From: Liolophura sinensis
Lineage: Eukaryota; Mollusca; Polyplacophora; Chitonida; Chitonidae
Direction: 5' to 3'
Assembly: GCF_032854445.1 (NCBI RefSeq)
Contig: NC_088302.1
Location: 32,953,979 to 33,017,978 of the forward strand
DNA length: 64,000 nt
This document shows positions 46,185 to 59,985 of this stretch, piece after piece. Numbering within the stretch: position 1 is the first letter of the stretch; each line of letters starts with the position of its first letter. Made by a program: the position numbers and the translations under genes. The notes beneath the pieces were generated by a model. That model searched no databases. It was not told the DNA's origin and saw only the letters and a list, made by a program, of their open reading frames with translations.

Positions 46185-49100
46185 TCAGGACCCAGCCTCC
46201 CCTGTACGTGCCCCACCCTGCTGCTGGCTCTTCATCAACAGGCTCATCAGCTCTCCAAACCTCTCCCGTACCTGGCAAGGGAAGTACATTGAGAAAGTCA
46301 ATATTTTCCACCCAAAAGAAAGATCATCAAATAAATGCAGTAGACAAAGAAAACAATAACAATTACAATAACCATTACACTTCCAATGACTTTTATGAAG
46401 AAATTATGTTTAAATTTACCTGTATTTGCAAAGCTGACTTCATACTCTTCATATATCATTTCCACAACAATATGAAGAGCAGTAAGCTACCCATTGACCA
46501 GCTACCTTTATCAACATATTACCTATTACAGTTTCGTGTATCTCTGAACGCTATTTCATATATTTCCTAAATTCTTGCTTATCTCATTTGCACAACAATA
46601 GGAAGAGCAGGACCATGCACTCAGTTGTTGACACAATCCATCATATAGATTCATGCATGTACACACAATCCTTACAGTGCGTATACCGCTCTCTGTGCTT
46701 TCTTTACATCACTGCCACCTCTAGAGAAGCTTGACCTTTGCATGTAGGCTAGCCTAGGCTTTGCCTCACCACTGGTGTCCTCAATTTAATCACCATTCAT
46801 ATATCAGTGTTTCAGGCCTTGGTTGGATTTATGATGTGTATACTTTAGATGACAGCAATGTGTATAAAATATCAGAAGCCTCAGCCTTGACCAAGATTTC
46901 TATACAAAATCTGCTCGTGGTAGGAATGAAGTAAAGCGAATGTAGAGAGTGACGCACACACTGTCAGGAGTATGGTATGTAAATTAAATGATGAAATAAA
47001 TACTATTATCTTATATGTTTTACTACAAGTCCAAAGTGGAAACTTGTCTGTAGCAGACACTTGAATACAAAACATCCCCACATGTTACTGTCCATTAAAC
47101 AACTACAATGAGTCACGAATTTTGTAATTTATGGTAATTAATATGAACACAGTACACATACATTAACGATGGAACATACCTCTCATGTTATCATAATCTA
47201 CACGTTTATAAAACCTGAGTTCAATACATGCAATACTTCTTAAGATACCACCCATAACATTTACTTTAATATTACCTTCCCTGTTATTACACACCATCAA
47301 AACTTGGAGAATGACATATGCTACAGGTGGGCTAACAAGCAGAATCTCCATTTGTAAACTGAACTTTGTTTATACAGACTAATACTTTAATAAGAGACAC
47401 ACCTGACCATTATAGACATGGGCAAAAACCACAGTTTAGCGGAAATATGTTACCTGTGTTTCTGTCCTGTCTGTTAACTGTTTAGCAATGCCCTGGAAGG
47501 TTGCATCGGAGGGACCTGTGCATTTACACATCTCCAGGATCAGGCGATCAGCAGCCCTGAAAAATACACACCACTTTCATTTTATACTTATTAACTTGAT
47601 TGATGTTTAAAGCTGTGATCAATAGTCCTTTCACTTATTAAAAGATGGGCACCCACCAGAAGATGTGCATATGGGAAAACCAGACTGCCCGGAGTATCCA
47701 TTAGGTCTGTGACTAACCTTCTGACTTACAGCCACAGTTGTATATGAGGAGAAAACCAGACTGCCCAGAGTATCCATCAGGTCTGCGAACAACCTTCTGA
47801 CTTACAGCCACAGTTGTATATGAGGAGAAAACCAGACTGCCCGGAAAATCCATTAGGTCTGTGACCAACCTTCTGACTTAAAGCCACAGTCATATATGAG
47901 GAGAAAACCAGACTGCCCGGAAAATCCATTAGGTCTGTGACCAACCTTCTGACTTAAAGCCACAGTCATGTATGAGGAGAAAACCAGACTGCCCAGAGTA
48001 TCCATCAGATCTGAGACCAACCTTCTGACTTACAGCCACAGTTGTATATGAGGAGAAAACCAGACTGCCCGGAAAATCCATTAGGTCTGTGACCAACCTT
48101 CTGACTTAAAGCCACAGTCATATATGAGGAGAAAACCAGACTGCCCGGAGTATCCATCAGGTCTGTGACCAACCCTCTTGACTTGCAGCCACAGTGGTAG
48201 GAGAAAACCAGAGTGCCCAGAGTAAGGTCCCTGAAGACATTCTGACATAAAGCCATGCTTGATTTTACTCTGCACCTTTACTGGCCAGGGGCTGATCATT
48301 CGGGCTTCAGCGGAATGAACCAGTGACAACCAAAGGTGACACTTACTGCAAGGCACAACACCTGGTAGTGTGCCTTTTTTCCAGTTACATCATTACCACA
48401 ATGGAGCCACACGTTAGTGCAAAATCATGCGGCCTATCTACAGCATGGCAGAGCTACCTATCAACCTTTTTTTACATGGCAGTATTTGTGTGTAAATAAA
48501 ACCGCCATAATACCACAATTTTTGCACAATTACATTTTGACCTAAAAATTCACCCTTGAATATAATCTAAAAGATTACTCTAATCTTGTTTACTTCTATA
48601 TTCTACAGGCTTTGTCGTGTTAAAATGAGAAGGTTGACCCTACTGTGCTGTAAGGCAAGGCTATGTGGCGAAGCAACAATATATCACACAATTTGCATAT
48701 TAATACTACTTCCCTGTGACAATGTACCAGCTAATCTGATCTAGGCTGAATGAAGAACATCAAACTACAAGAAAACACATTGGTTTGTTTGTGCTGTCAC
48801 ACTCCAATGCTTCTGTGCAACCGAAGTGTTCTAGGAGCACACATGCACCAAGTAGTGTGATGTATTGCAGGAAAGTACAATACAGTGCACAGATTTGGAC
48901 CACTTTGTTAAAGGCAAGGAGTTTTATGAGTTACATCTACATATGATAATTTATTATCATTACCACAATCCGATGAAACTTAATTTCTACAGTACTCACT
49001 TCGTCCATGTCGGTTCTTGTGTCCCTTGACTTGAATCTGGAATAGGATATGATGACAAGCCAGTCCTGGAAATGCTCTCGGCAGTTATCTCCCCTGGTTC

Positions 49101-52100
49101 ACAAGCCCCTGTTGTGGATGGTTTACCTTGCAGCTTGGCCATCAGTGACTGATCCGAGGAAAGTTCTGTATCACTGTTAGTCACATGAGCAACCTTCATG
49201 GCCTTAGCCAGTATATCACTGCTGCTGTTGCTGTCTTTAGAAGGACTGGGAAAGAAGGCTGAAGTGCTGAACGACACTCCAGAGTTAGAAGAGAGACAAT
49301 CACTAACTGTACCACTCACAGGTGTGGATAGCACAACCTCACATGGTGCTGACACAACCTCACTTGGTGGTTGTATAACCTCAGCTACTAGTGGTGGTAT
49401 CACCCGAACATCAGCAGTCTTAACATCAGTTCTACCCACCACAGTGCCTGTCTTCACACTGGGTTCTCTTACTGAACCCTCAGTCCTAGGGGTATCACTT
49501 TTACCAGGTAACCTGCCAGCGCCATCCTGTAAACTTTTGGCACCTGTTTCTCCTATTGTAACAGTCTTCGTCCTAGTCTCTGGGGTTTTCCCACCAGAGT
49601 CTGACTGGATCACAGGAATCCAGGATACAGAGGAACTGTCCTGTGTTTCACCAAGGTCATCTAAGGCTATAAACCCGCCTCCTTGTGGGACAGCTCGCAA
49701 CTGATAAGAAAACAAATGGAGAATGAATTCACTGCATGGGAACACTCATTCTAATAGCACAGATCTTGTTATCTTCATGATTTGCTTACTATGTGTACCA
49801 AGTAACTAGGGCAATGCTCAGAAACACATACATTTACAGTCAGATACATAACGAAAACAAAATGAAAACAAATCAAAAACAGATGAAGACTGTCGTATAA
49901 TTGAACTGTGAACTTTACCAAAGAGATCTATGTCAAGAGTGATACAGTGAGTGAGTGAGTGAGTGGGTGAGTCAGTGCTTGGGGTTTAACGTTGTACTTT
50001 ACACTTTTTCAAGTCATATGACGATGAAGGAATCATTAGAGTGCATGTGATTTGCTTCCAACGCTCTTTTATCTAGTACTGCTTCACTGAGACGCCTTAC
50101 CAAAGGCAAGTAAGGCGCTCCACCTGAGCCATTATACTGATATGGGTCAACAAGCCATTGCACTATCCCCTTCGTGCTGAACGCCAAGTCAAATGTTTTA
50201 GGTGTGACTCGAACCAGGGTTGACCCCGGATCTACTGCTCCCGAAGCCGACGCTCTAACAACTGTGCTATTGGGGCCGGTCAGCTATGTCCCGAGTTTTA
50301 CAATGTACGATATGATATGTACCCATACCATGTCACCTATTTGAGAATATCCCCAAAAATTCACATATTTGACTTGTTCTCTCTATATTAAACCAATCCA
50401 TAAGCCCAATAGCACTCAATAATGTCAAGAGCAGGTGTTCTGGGACAGATGTGTTTTATGTGGGTCAAGATCAAAGTTTCTGGGAATATGGGCTAACATC
50501 CTTATCACAATACCCACCGTGATTGGTTTGATGCGTTTGCGCACAGGTGGTCGCTCGGGTTGCAGTTTGTGAGGCAGTTTATTCAGGAGACCGTTCTCCT
50601 CTGCGATGTTCTCCACAGACATCAGTGCTGAGCTGCTGTCCTTGTTGTACAGGGTACAGCTGTTCACCTCTGCCGACTGTCTCTGCTCATCCATCCAGAA
50701 GGATTTGTGATACACGACCACTGCAGGCACCAGATTCTTACCCGTCGTCCGGAAGTACAGCTTCCCTCCGATTATCTGATACAGCATCAAGCAGAATTAT
50801 TATGCATCAGATTTCAGTGTGAATGGGTTTTTTTAAAGAGTAGAATGAGGAAAGTATTGAAATGTGCTAAATGTAGTGTATCATAAAAATGAACTAAGAA
50901 ATGGTAGCAAGGCTACCAAAAAGCTCGCCTGTAGGAGGCACATGAATGCAAAACTTCAGCTCAATACATAAAATACTGAAATCGTGAATTTGGTAATTTA
51001 CAGTAATTGATATGCACACAGAGCATCTGCGATAGAACAATCTCCTTGTCATTGTGCTTTGTAAGCATGTCTTTGTGCTTTATATGCATGTATATGTAAA
51101 TTTCAGGTCAACACATGCTAGGTAAATGTGTTTCCCCTAACATTTTGTTTGACTTTCATTCTAATACACAATACACTAAGTCAGGAATTCAGTCATTTAT
51201 GGTATTTATGTTATCGTGTTATTGTGCTCTACATGTGTGCAAACCCTGGTCCTTTTAAGTGATGCATACTTCGATTTTCGAAGTCTTTTCCTTCAATATG
51301 ACTTTCCGTTATTGGTCGCCAACTCCGACGCTCACGGTGCGACATAAGATACGCCTGTACTTTGTACAGGTAAGGTACAAGGGCCACTTACACAAAACTT
51401 CATAAATCAGTTTTTAACTTTTCTCGTAAATGACAACTTATGACACTATAACCTTGACAACGCCTTTTATAAAAAAAGTTACAAGAAATGTGGCTTATGA
51501 AGTTTTGTGAAAGTGGTCCCAGGTGCAGTTTATGCCTTCACATAGACTATGTAATTATAGGTATTTACATCACTATAGGACAAAAGTCAGGATTATTGGC
51601 AGAAGAAACTACAACCCTTTGCCAATTATCCGACTGACTGTAAAGACAGTTGCCCAACCAGCGGGATTCGAGCCTTTGATATCACTGGTCATCTTAAAGA
51701 TACCACGCGTATGTACCTTCAAGCCACAGGAATTGCAATGTTTCTTTCTCTTGAAGAACTTGGCGTCTGTCTTAGTGTCGTGACATTTACACTCGCAGCG
51801 TTTGGTGCCGTGGTGGTCAGCCTCATCTGAGAGTTCCACCTCCTCAAAGCCGTCGAGGTAGCGGTCTTCATCCTGGTCACTGTCACAAAGGTCAATTTCC
51901 TCATAGTCCGTCATGTGACTGAAACAATGCACATCAGGTATAGGTTAGTCCAAGGGACTGTAAATTTCTTATCTACATGACAAGAATGATGACTGAAGAA
52001 GTAGAGTATCCGTCCGTCTTCTGGGTGAAAGACCCTTGTTTTGACTTTCATCAAAATTTTTTTTTTGATCATCTGGGTTACAATTGGACTCACATAATAA

Positions 52101-55100
52101 ATTTCATAACAAAAGGCACATCTTTCATAATCTGAACTTCATATGCTGTATTGTGTACTGTATTAGATTTTAACATGTTAATACCGAAAAGGTTAATAAA
52201 AGTAAAAAATCACATGGTGTTTATTCATTGTCAAATTGATACAAACTTCTAATTTTAAAGCTGCTAACATGGTTGGCATAAATAAGTTAAATAGTGGTTG
52301 TTGAGGTATCTTGGTGTGCTCTGCAAGGCATTTTAGTCATGCAGCACCAAATAGAATATGTTCCATGGGGACCAGGTCAGCACAATTAGACACAACCAAG
52401 ACATTACCAACATAATGTCCTGTAATGAATCTGTAAACACCAAGCCACACAAACACATAGGTATATTTTCACTCTAAGTCTTTACTTTGAAGGCCTCAGT
52501 AGATTTTATTAAGGCTTTGGGGCAGACTGTTTCAAAGTGTATTTACTTCATTTAGGCTTTGGCCTGTTCTTCAAAAGTTTATAGGCTTTAAATAATTTAA
52601 TTTGGAATTTGGGGCCTGTGTTTTAGACAATGTATTGACTTCATTTTTTGGCCTTTAGGATTTGTTCCAAACTGTATTGATTTTATATAGGCTTTGGAGC
52701 CTGTTATTTCCAAGTGTTTTTCGAGTTCAATAAGCTCTGTATTTCATTTCTATACACTAAGAGCAAGCCTTCAGCCAAAGCTGATGAAGTGATAAAAATC
52801 TGATATCTCTTAATCTTTTCTGAAAGCCCACATTCTCAATGAACGGCATTGCTGTCATTATGATACTGAGCAGACAAGCATTATAAACCCAATCCAATAT
52901 GGAATTTCTGCTCCGTTAAGAATGGTACATATAAATGCAAAGGAATTAAATCTTATCACATCAATGCCTTAGGTTGCTCCTATTACAATACCATCCATAC
53001 CAGTCATCTGGTCACCGCACACTGATACCAGGTCAATCAGTGCTGGATCAAAACGTGTGTCATAAGTGTGTCAGCTCTGGAGAACTAATAACACACCTGG
53101 GGGAGGGTCACTGAGATTGGCCATGTACTCACCTCTCAGGGGGTCTCTCGTTCTCAAAGAACAGGGAAAATTCCTCCAGGAGATGCTGTTGACCTTTCAG
53201 CAAGGGCAGGAGAAGCGTCTGGATCTCGCTCGAACTTTGACCCGATTTCCACTGGCAGAACGTCTTGATGATTTTCTGGAAGTGACTGGGATGCTTTTCG
53301 AAATGTATCTGTAATGGGAAAGAATTAAAGGAAATTTATATTTAAAGCAATATTGTGATATTGGAATTTGGCCAACTTGAAGAATCTTAAAAGAGTAGTA
53401 AGCACATGGGTGAAGTTTAATTTCCATGAGAGGTTATTGCTTAATAAAGATTGTAAACTATAAAAAACATTTCATCTCACGTCCATTTTATAATACGCAC
53501 ATTTTTAACAAGTTGTTAAAAGTCAGAGGCCAAATGGGTGTGAGTACTGCCCCCAAGAAGAAACTCAATCCTTCATTTTATGTCGGCCATTCCTGACCTC
53601 ATCATTGTAGATTCAATTCTATAATCAACATGTATACATTTGTGTACTTACAACTCTGACAGGGAATATGTCAAGTGCTAATTGTTCAGATAGTTAGACA
53701 GCATCTGTTTTGTGCAGCTAAATGAGTGTCTCCTAAGTACATGCTTTCACACAGGATAAAGAGAGAGGGCGTGTTTTGTTTACAATGAAAAGCGTTGACA
53801 ATAATGTATATATGTAGTGATATATATAAAATCCAAGTATTACCATCCATGCTAGAAATGTCCTAATTTATTTATTTATTTGATTGGTGTTTCACGCCAT
53901 ACTCAAGAACATTTCAATTATATGACGGCGGCCAGCATTATGGTGGGAGAAATGTACTGTTTACCTCCTAAATCTGTCAAATACTGGTTTAATTAATAGT
54001 TTAAAGAGAAACATAAGCTTTCCTTTAATAAGAAACATACGTATCCGCATTTATTCAACATGTACACATACACATATTTCAGCAATTTACATGTACATAC
54101 ATGTAACTGGCCACCCCTGCAAGAAGTCATTTGGTTGTTGGGTCTAGAAAAGCTAGGTCTATGACATGATGAAGAAATGCTTTTTAAAGTCCACATTCTT
54201 CTACCATATGCAAGGTCACATAATTTTAGTAATATAATGTATGTCCTTTAAATTGCCCTCTGTGGCTAGTTTTACATCTGTAGCTAGTTTTACATCACAA
54301 TGTATGGCGGAGAACTGAAGTCCAGACCTAAATACATGTATATAATCTGTAAATACACCTGGTGTGGAACTACATGCGGGCAAAGATGGCAGTTTCCTGG
54401 ACATTATTTTTTTTTTAAAACTTTTAATTTGGGGCTTGTAGCATCTTATAAGACAGCCAAGGCACTTCCAAACACTGATTACGTTTAAGACAGAGATAAA
54501 TTGAGATTAAACAGCCTTGCACCCTTTTAAAAAATAATCCATAATAAAAAGTAGTTTAACTGAGGTTATATTAAGCTGTTTCTCTTTTATATGACAACAA
54601 ATAACAGGTTCTTCAGAGCATAACTTAATATAAATATTAGAATGTTCATATCATAACGATGTAATCAGACATGTTACATGTACATGAGAATAGACTGTCA
54701 GTTTAAAACTGAAAAAAGACATTATATGGGATACTGAAATTGAATTTTAGAGTTCCGACACCTGTTTTAATGACATTACTTTTCTGCTGACCAAAGCAGC
54801 TGGCAAATTTATTTCCTTTTGAGCTCAGGCTCTAGGCAATCAGGAAATTGAACTGTCTTGCCAGGCATTTTCCTGAACAGAGCAAGGCCTGGCAACTTCA
54901 GCTGTCAGTATGCACAGCACACTCCCGCTCTCATCATACTAATAGTATTTTTTCAGTCAGTTCATCCACGCCAAAGTGATCAGTGTGTTTAATCAAAGCA
55001 TGGGTTGGGGCTCAGTCCAGTGAAAGGCAATACTGTGCGTAAGCGATTCCGCTTCTGTTCTTCAAATGATAAGAAATATTACCATAGTCCTGTATTCATG

Positions 55101-58100
55101 GAAAAGCCATGGATGAATGGGTTCATGGTATAGTTGTTAGATATGGGCAAAATGATCAATCTAATCAGGGACTTTGGTGATACAGTCTCTGTAGATTCTC
55201 TCTGTATTCCTGGTAGATAAATCGGAATAGTATTACTCAAATCTGCATTTATCCACCTTTATGTCTGGTCTGGAATTGTACTGTCTCTTGCAGGCTTCCC
55301 TGGAAACACTGTGTCAGCGCTGTTCAAAGTCAGAACAACACAAACAAAGACACACTTCTTCACCGAAGTCAATTTGTGGGCGAACCAAAAAACAAATCCA
55401 TGAAATGGGCAATCAATGGCTATCAGATGTCAAACTCAATTTAAATGCAATTTACCTGAATGAATAGCAGGCACTTAAAGCGCACTCTGGCAATTTACAT
55501 GCAGCACAGAGGGACTCTAAATGTGATCAGTTTTATAAAACATTCAAACTTCAATCCGCTAGTGAAACTGGTTAATATGTTTTCTGACAACTTAACTGGT
55601 ACACATATTGGCTCATCAGAAAACTCAAACAATGGCCACAACATGGTTTGCATGAATCACAAATTTCATAAAATAGTCCTACCACCTTTTCTATTTTTTA
55701 AATCACTGTACTAAAGGCTGCAATTGTAAGGTAGCCATACTGGTACTACATATACAATTTTCATCAAGATATCAGTCAGACTTTTCCTATTCATGGCACA
55801 ATTTGTTCTATAAAAAGTTCGCAAGAGAAAATCTTGGGAAATGCCATGGACACCAATTTGTGGTTTTCATATTTTGTGTTGTGATATTTTTAGGAGCAAA
55901 TAAAGACCATGTCATCTGAAAGTCACTGTTAACTAGCACTGACTCTTTTGAAAATTGCAAACAGTTATGATGTAGCTGATGCATGTTTTTGTGATCAAAA
56001 GAAATTGTTGCAAAAAATCAAATGGTTTGGATTTGACAAGATTTTATTGTTTACAGTAACAGTCATGACCACCCACCTTTGCCTCACCTGTACCACACTA
56101 CATGTATACTGACACTCAGCCAAACAATTCATTCATATTCACCTACATATAAACACACGGGACCAAGTTACATAACCCAACGGGCATTTTTTTCAATCTT
56201 GCAATGGCAATCCATCTCTATACGGCAGCCATAATATCAGGCAACATGTCGGTGTAAATGCTTCGGGAAATCATAGACAGGGCAGTAAAACCAAACAGTT
56301 ACAAGAACACGTGTTGGTCCAGTTACCTCCTGTACAGTCAACAAATCCATAGATTTAAATTTCTATTTGCCAAATAGGGTGTTGTCCTTCAAACACTTAT
56401 TGCAGGAAAACTATTGATCACTGCTCTGATTCTGTTGGCAAGGCTGTGAAACGGCATGGTTCAGGATATAATTTGGAGGTTGAAAAGCTTCAAAGTTCTA
56501 GCTCTCCACAGGCCTAATCTCAAAATGTTACAAACGTGTATACAAAAAATGAAAGTTTTAAAATCAGTTGTTCAAATCACAAAATTACAAATTCAAACCT
56601 TTTTAGGACAGTGTTATTATTATTCACCGGTGAGCTTCCAAAATATTTCTATATATTGTGGATATTTGCATATCAAATTTGAGAAAAATCACATTATTAG
56701 TTCAGAACTGATTTCACAAATCTCCATAGGTTCAGTAAATTGCTTGAGCATGAATTTTTTTTCCAAAGTGGAAAATGGACTTTCTCAGAAAAAAACCCCC
56801 AAGTGAACCATTAGATAACACGAGTTATTCAGCTAAGTAAAAACACTTTGGAAGTTTCTTGAAACTGGGTCTTGGAGAACAAGACATTCAAAAAATATTC
56901 TCCACTAAAAGCAATATTTGTGCCAAATCTGTTGACCTACAAAATACAAAACTGTTTTCAGGCACAAGTTCATTATAACTGCAATATTTAAAGTCTGTCT
57001 GTTGAATGGATTGTGCTGTAGGCTACTCACAAAAATCCATGGAATGAAAATAATACTACTATTCTGCATGATTTCAATATATGTCGGCCCTGTAAACCAA
57101 ACCAGACCATGAGGCTTGCACCAACCATATGCATATACCTGCACTGCCAGATGTATGTTAAGACTGGAGATCTTAGCTGCAATGTAGACCAGTGAAAAAA
57201 AGCTCATGTCAAATAGACTGATGTAGAGAAATCACTATTCTTGAGTTCATGATGGGATTTTTCTCATGCATACCCTGGTCACAATGTAACAACGAAGTGT
57301 TATTTTTGTACAGGAAATGGAAGAGCGACAAGAAATACTGCTAATGCTTTATGGCTGAAATATCACAACTTTTGGGGGGATTTTGATTTCTTGTTTGCTA
57401 CCTTTTTGTTAGAGAGCGGCAGTGTACACTCAATATTATTCAGGAGACTTCTGTAATTGCTGATGATTCACAAGGCCACAACAATTTAAATTTTTTAAAC
57501 TTTTCTTCAATGTTGTGTGAGGGGATAAAAATAAGAATAAAAAAAAAAACTTAAAAATCATCTGAGTTGTAGGAAATGTGGACTGTTAAAGACACATTTA
57601 TGTGATCGGAAAGCCTTGAAAAACAGGAAAATCCTAAAAAATATTACTTGGATATTCAATTTTATTTTCCATCCATTTTGTGTTTAGTGTCAGCTCGCCC
57701 ATAAAACACAAAATAAAATAGATGTCGCCTAGGAGAAGACTCAAGCCAATGACAGTAATCTGACCATCAGAGAAAATGTCTTCAGCATCCATTCAAGAGG
57801 TTAACAAGGGTACATGCCATTGCTGTTGCTATGGATAAAGCTTTCAAGTCTAAGGACACTTAACTCAAGTTATAATAGCACTGCCATGCCTGTTTTCTCT
57901 GCATTGTCCTGATCTTTAAATCACTACCGATACCTGCAAGACTTGTGCCATTTGAATGATGCATCATTCAGTTTTATCTCACAACTGTTTTCATGGACAT
58001 GGCGTCATGTTTGCAATTATTGGTCCAAAAGGTAATAATTCAGGGAAGAGAAATCATATTAGTACACTACACAAGGCTGTTTCTTGGAAGTGATTAAACA

Positions 58101-58797
58101 CAAGATTTTTCATCGCAAGCACAGATGAATGAAGTATGTCGCACTTTTTGATATGTCAGACATGGAAAGGCCAGGGGAACATCTGAATGGATTTTCAACT
58201 TTTCATTAATCTAATGAAAATGTAATCTAATTACATTAATTAACGTAGGAAATAAAACCATTAAAATGACAGTGAAGGGCTTATTTTTTATGACTAGCAT
58301 AACTATACTCCTGATCCAAAAAGGTTGCATTCATTAAAACAGATGTCAAAAATTTAGCAAATACACCAATTGCAAAACGCATTCAAACCTTAGTCGCATG
58401 TTTATGAAAATTCAGCCATACAATTCTATAAAGACAATAGTAATGTATTGAGTTTTTAAAAAATTCTGAAAGGCCTCAACCTAAAAATGTGGTTAAATGA
58501 TACATGAAACGCTACCATAAAGCAAAGTTTAGGGTTTTAAGGAAAATTATTGCCCCTTAAATGAGAAAATATATATTCAAGTTTGGGGCATCTTAATTAT
58601 GCATATTTTCCATCAGTGGTCAGAATTATTTGGAAATGTTTTACCTCTAGTTTCCTGAGGAAGGAGCGGACCTTGTGGTACTGCTGGTTAGCCATGTAAC
58701 AGCCACACTTGACAGCCTGCTCTGGAAGAAGGAAGCCGGAGAAATCCTCCACCAGATCTGGGTGATCCTTCAGTAAGGTCTTCATCTGCTCATACAA
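46185..58797 (-). CDS. GON4L: GON4-like protein, C-terminal part, seven exons
   Basis: Minus-strand exons in transcript order are 58645-58797, 53133-53308, 51717-51918, 50518-50775, 49000-49700, 47454-47556 and 46185-46271. They join in frame to 559 residues and a TGA. Residues 1-109 form a paired amphipathic helix region (KDHPDLVEDFSGFLLPEQA, then HFEKHPSHFQKIIK). Next comes an acidic and Cys-rich part, DYEEIDLCD, YLDGFEEVELSD and CECKCH with a later CNSC. A Ser/Thr/Pro-rich linker of about 230 residues follows. The end is a SANT/Myb-like domain (AADRLILEMCK, IAKQLTDRTETQ/VRERFGELM). The order and motifs match animal GON4L, a nuclear factor linked to YY1, Sin3 and HDAC1 corepressors and needed in development. 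The chain stops 19 residues after the SANT helix, shorter than the acidic vertebrate tail. The 5' exons, more than half of a usual GON4L, are not seen. Confidence 0.9.
46669..46968. mobile_element. Foldback element, about 300 bp
   Basis: The left arm (CCTTACAGTGCGTATACCGC, then TCTCTGTGCTTTCTTTAC) pairs with the reverse complement of the right arm (GTAAAGCGAATGTAGAGAGT, then GACGCACACACTGTCAGGA) over about 39 bp with several mismatches. The arms match those of the collapsed hairpin at 23.4 kb. It lies within the last intron of the GON4L gene. No coding capacity is seen. Confidence 0.6.
47672..48226. repeat. 76-bp minisatellite in a GON4L intron
   Basis: About seven tandem units contain CAGACTGCCCGGA, TATCCATTAGGTCTGTGACC, AACCTTCTGACTTA, GCCACAGT and TATATGAGGAGAAAACC, 76 bp each (for example 47681 to 47757). 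It lies directly upstream, in the transcript sense, of the SANT-domain exon. The last unit is shortened. The 83- and 91-codon minus frames are repeat translations. Confidence 0.9.
49950..50282 (-). mobile_element. SINE-B copy in a GON4L intron
   Basis: A reversed copy runs from (GAGT)n and GCTTGGGGTTTAACGTTG to a head ending CTAACAACTGTGCTATTGGG plus GCCGG. A short deletion removes the AGGAAGTTACAACTTCC part. It is in the same orientation as the GON4L transcript. Confidence 0.8.
52480..52740. repeat. Degenerate repeats with GGCTTTGG motifs, tentative
   Basis: Phrases such as TTAAGGCTTTGGGGCAGACTG, TTTAGGCTTTGGCCTGTTC and ATAGGCTTTGGAGCCTGTT recur every 60-75 bases within a GON4L intron. Spacing is irregular, so this is a decayed tandem array at best. 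Confidence 0.35.
53866..53950 (-). mobile_element. SINE-A 3' fragment in a GON4L intron
   Basis: TTATTTATTTATTTGATTGG, GTGTTTCACGCCATACTCAAG and GCGGCCAGCATTATGGTGGG form a reversed 3' end of the family. It stops abruptly after that block. Confidence 0.75.
53951..58644. other. Long GON4L intron, no further exon seen
   Basis: Between the two exons of the paired amphipathic helix region lies an intron of about 5.3 kb (53309-58644). Besides the SINE-A fragment at its distal end it is AT-rich with short homopolymers. Open frames of 60-116 codons on both strands (such as 56456-56806) look random. Confidence 0.5.
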
Positions 58798-59329
58798 CTG
58801 TTGAAACAAGAACATAATACATGGTACAGCCGATCACACAAACACAATACACAGAACACCTGTCAACACACAATACATAGTTCAGCTGATAACAAAAACA
58901 CCATAGATGGTAAAGTCTAAACTGTCAACACACAAACAGAATAAATAGTACAACTGTGAACACAGCTTTTTATCTTGATGTCATCAGAATGTGTTGGCTT
59001 TTGAAGAAGCATCTTAACAATTCATGGTATCTGTAAGATGTCAGTTTTATCTGCAAGCTATCTGTCTTGGTACCTGGGGATAAGTTTGTAGATAGATTGG
59101 ATATCATGACAAGTACGCTCTGCGTGTAGTCAGTTAACAATATCCCCAACGGTTATTTGTTTCTATTCAGTGTAATAAAACATGCCAGACTGTTATATTA
59201 GGTGTGTAAGTAGTCAGTATAACAAGACATGCTGGTGTCTGTAGTCAGTGTCACATGACATACCCAACTGTTACATCCGGCATGTCTGTACTCTAGTCAA
59301 TGTAGTTAGTGTAACGACTGACGTCTGAC

Positions 59330-59985
59330 AGACTATGACATGAGATTTCTCTCCATACAATAACTGAGGTCACACTGTAATACATCAGATTTCTCTGAAG
59401 TCATTGTAGTCCATACAACAACTGAGATCAGCCTGCTATGCTACAGATTTTCTGAGGTCATTGTAGTCAGTATAACATAGACCAGACTGTTACATCAGAT
59501 TTCTCTGAGATCACTGTGGTCTGCATGACAACCGAGGGCAGATTGTTACATCAGATTTCTCTGAGATCACTGTGGTCTGTATAACAACTGAGGTTCTACT
59601 CTTACATCAGGTTTCTCTGAAGTCAGCGTAGTCTCTATAACAACTGAGGTTCGACTATTACATCAGATTTCTCTGAAGTCAGGGTAGTCTGTACAACAAA
59701 TGAGGCTCAACTGTTAAATCAGGTTTCTCTAAAGTCAGTGCACCCTGTATAACAAATGACATCAGACTGTTATATCAGTTTTCTTTGAAGTCATTGTAGT
59801 CTGTACAACAGAGGCCAGACTGTTACATCAGATGTCTCTGAGATCACTATAGTTTGTGTGACAACCAAGGGCTGATTGTTACATTAGGTTTCTCTGAGGT
59901 CATTGCAGTCTGTGTAACAACTGAGGTCAGCCTGTTACATCAGGTTTCTCTGAAGTCAGTGTAATCAATACAACAACAAAAGTCA
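59330..59985. repeat. About 56-bp minisatellite
   Basis: Roughly eleven tandem units contain TGTTACATCAGATTTCTCTG, GAGGTCATTGTAGTCTGTA and TAACAACTGAGGTCAGAC. Neighbouring units near 59490-59600 are the most alike, and the outer ones are more diverged. Confidence 0.85.

Noticed and set aside
49198-49704. 168-codon plus-strand open frame
   Set aside because: It is the antisense shadow of the large GON4L exon, which is supported by splice sites and exon phases on the minus strand.
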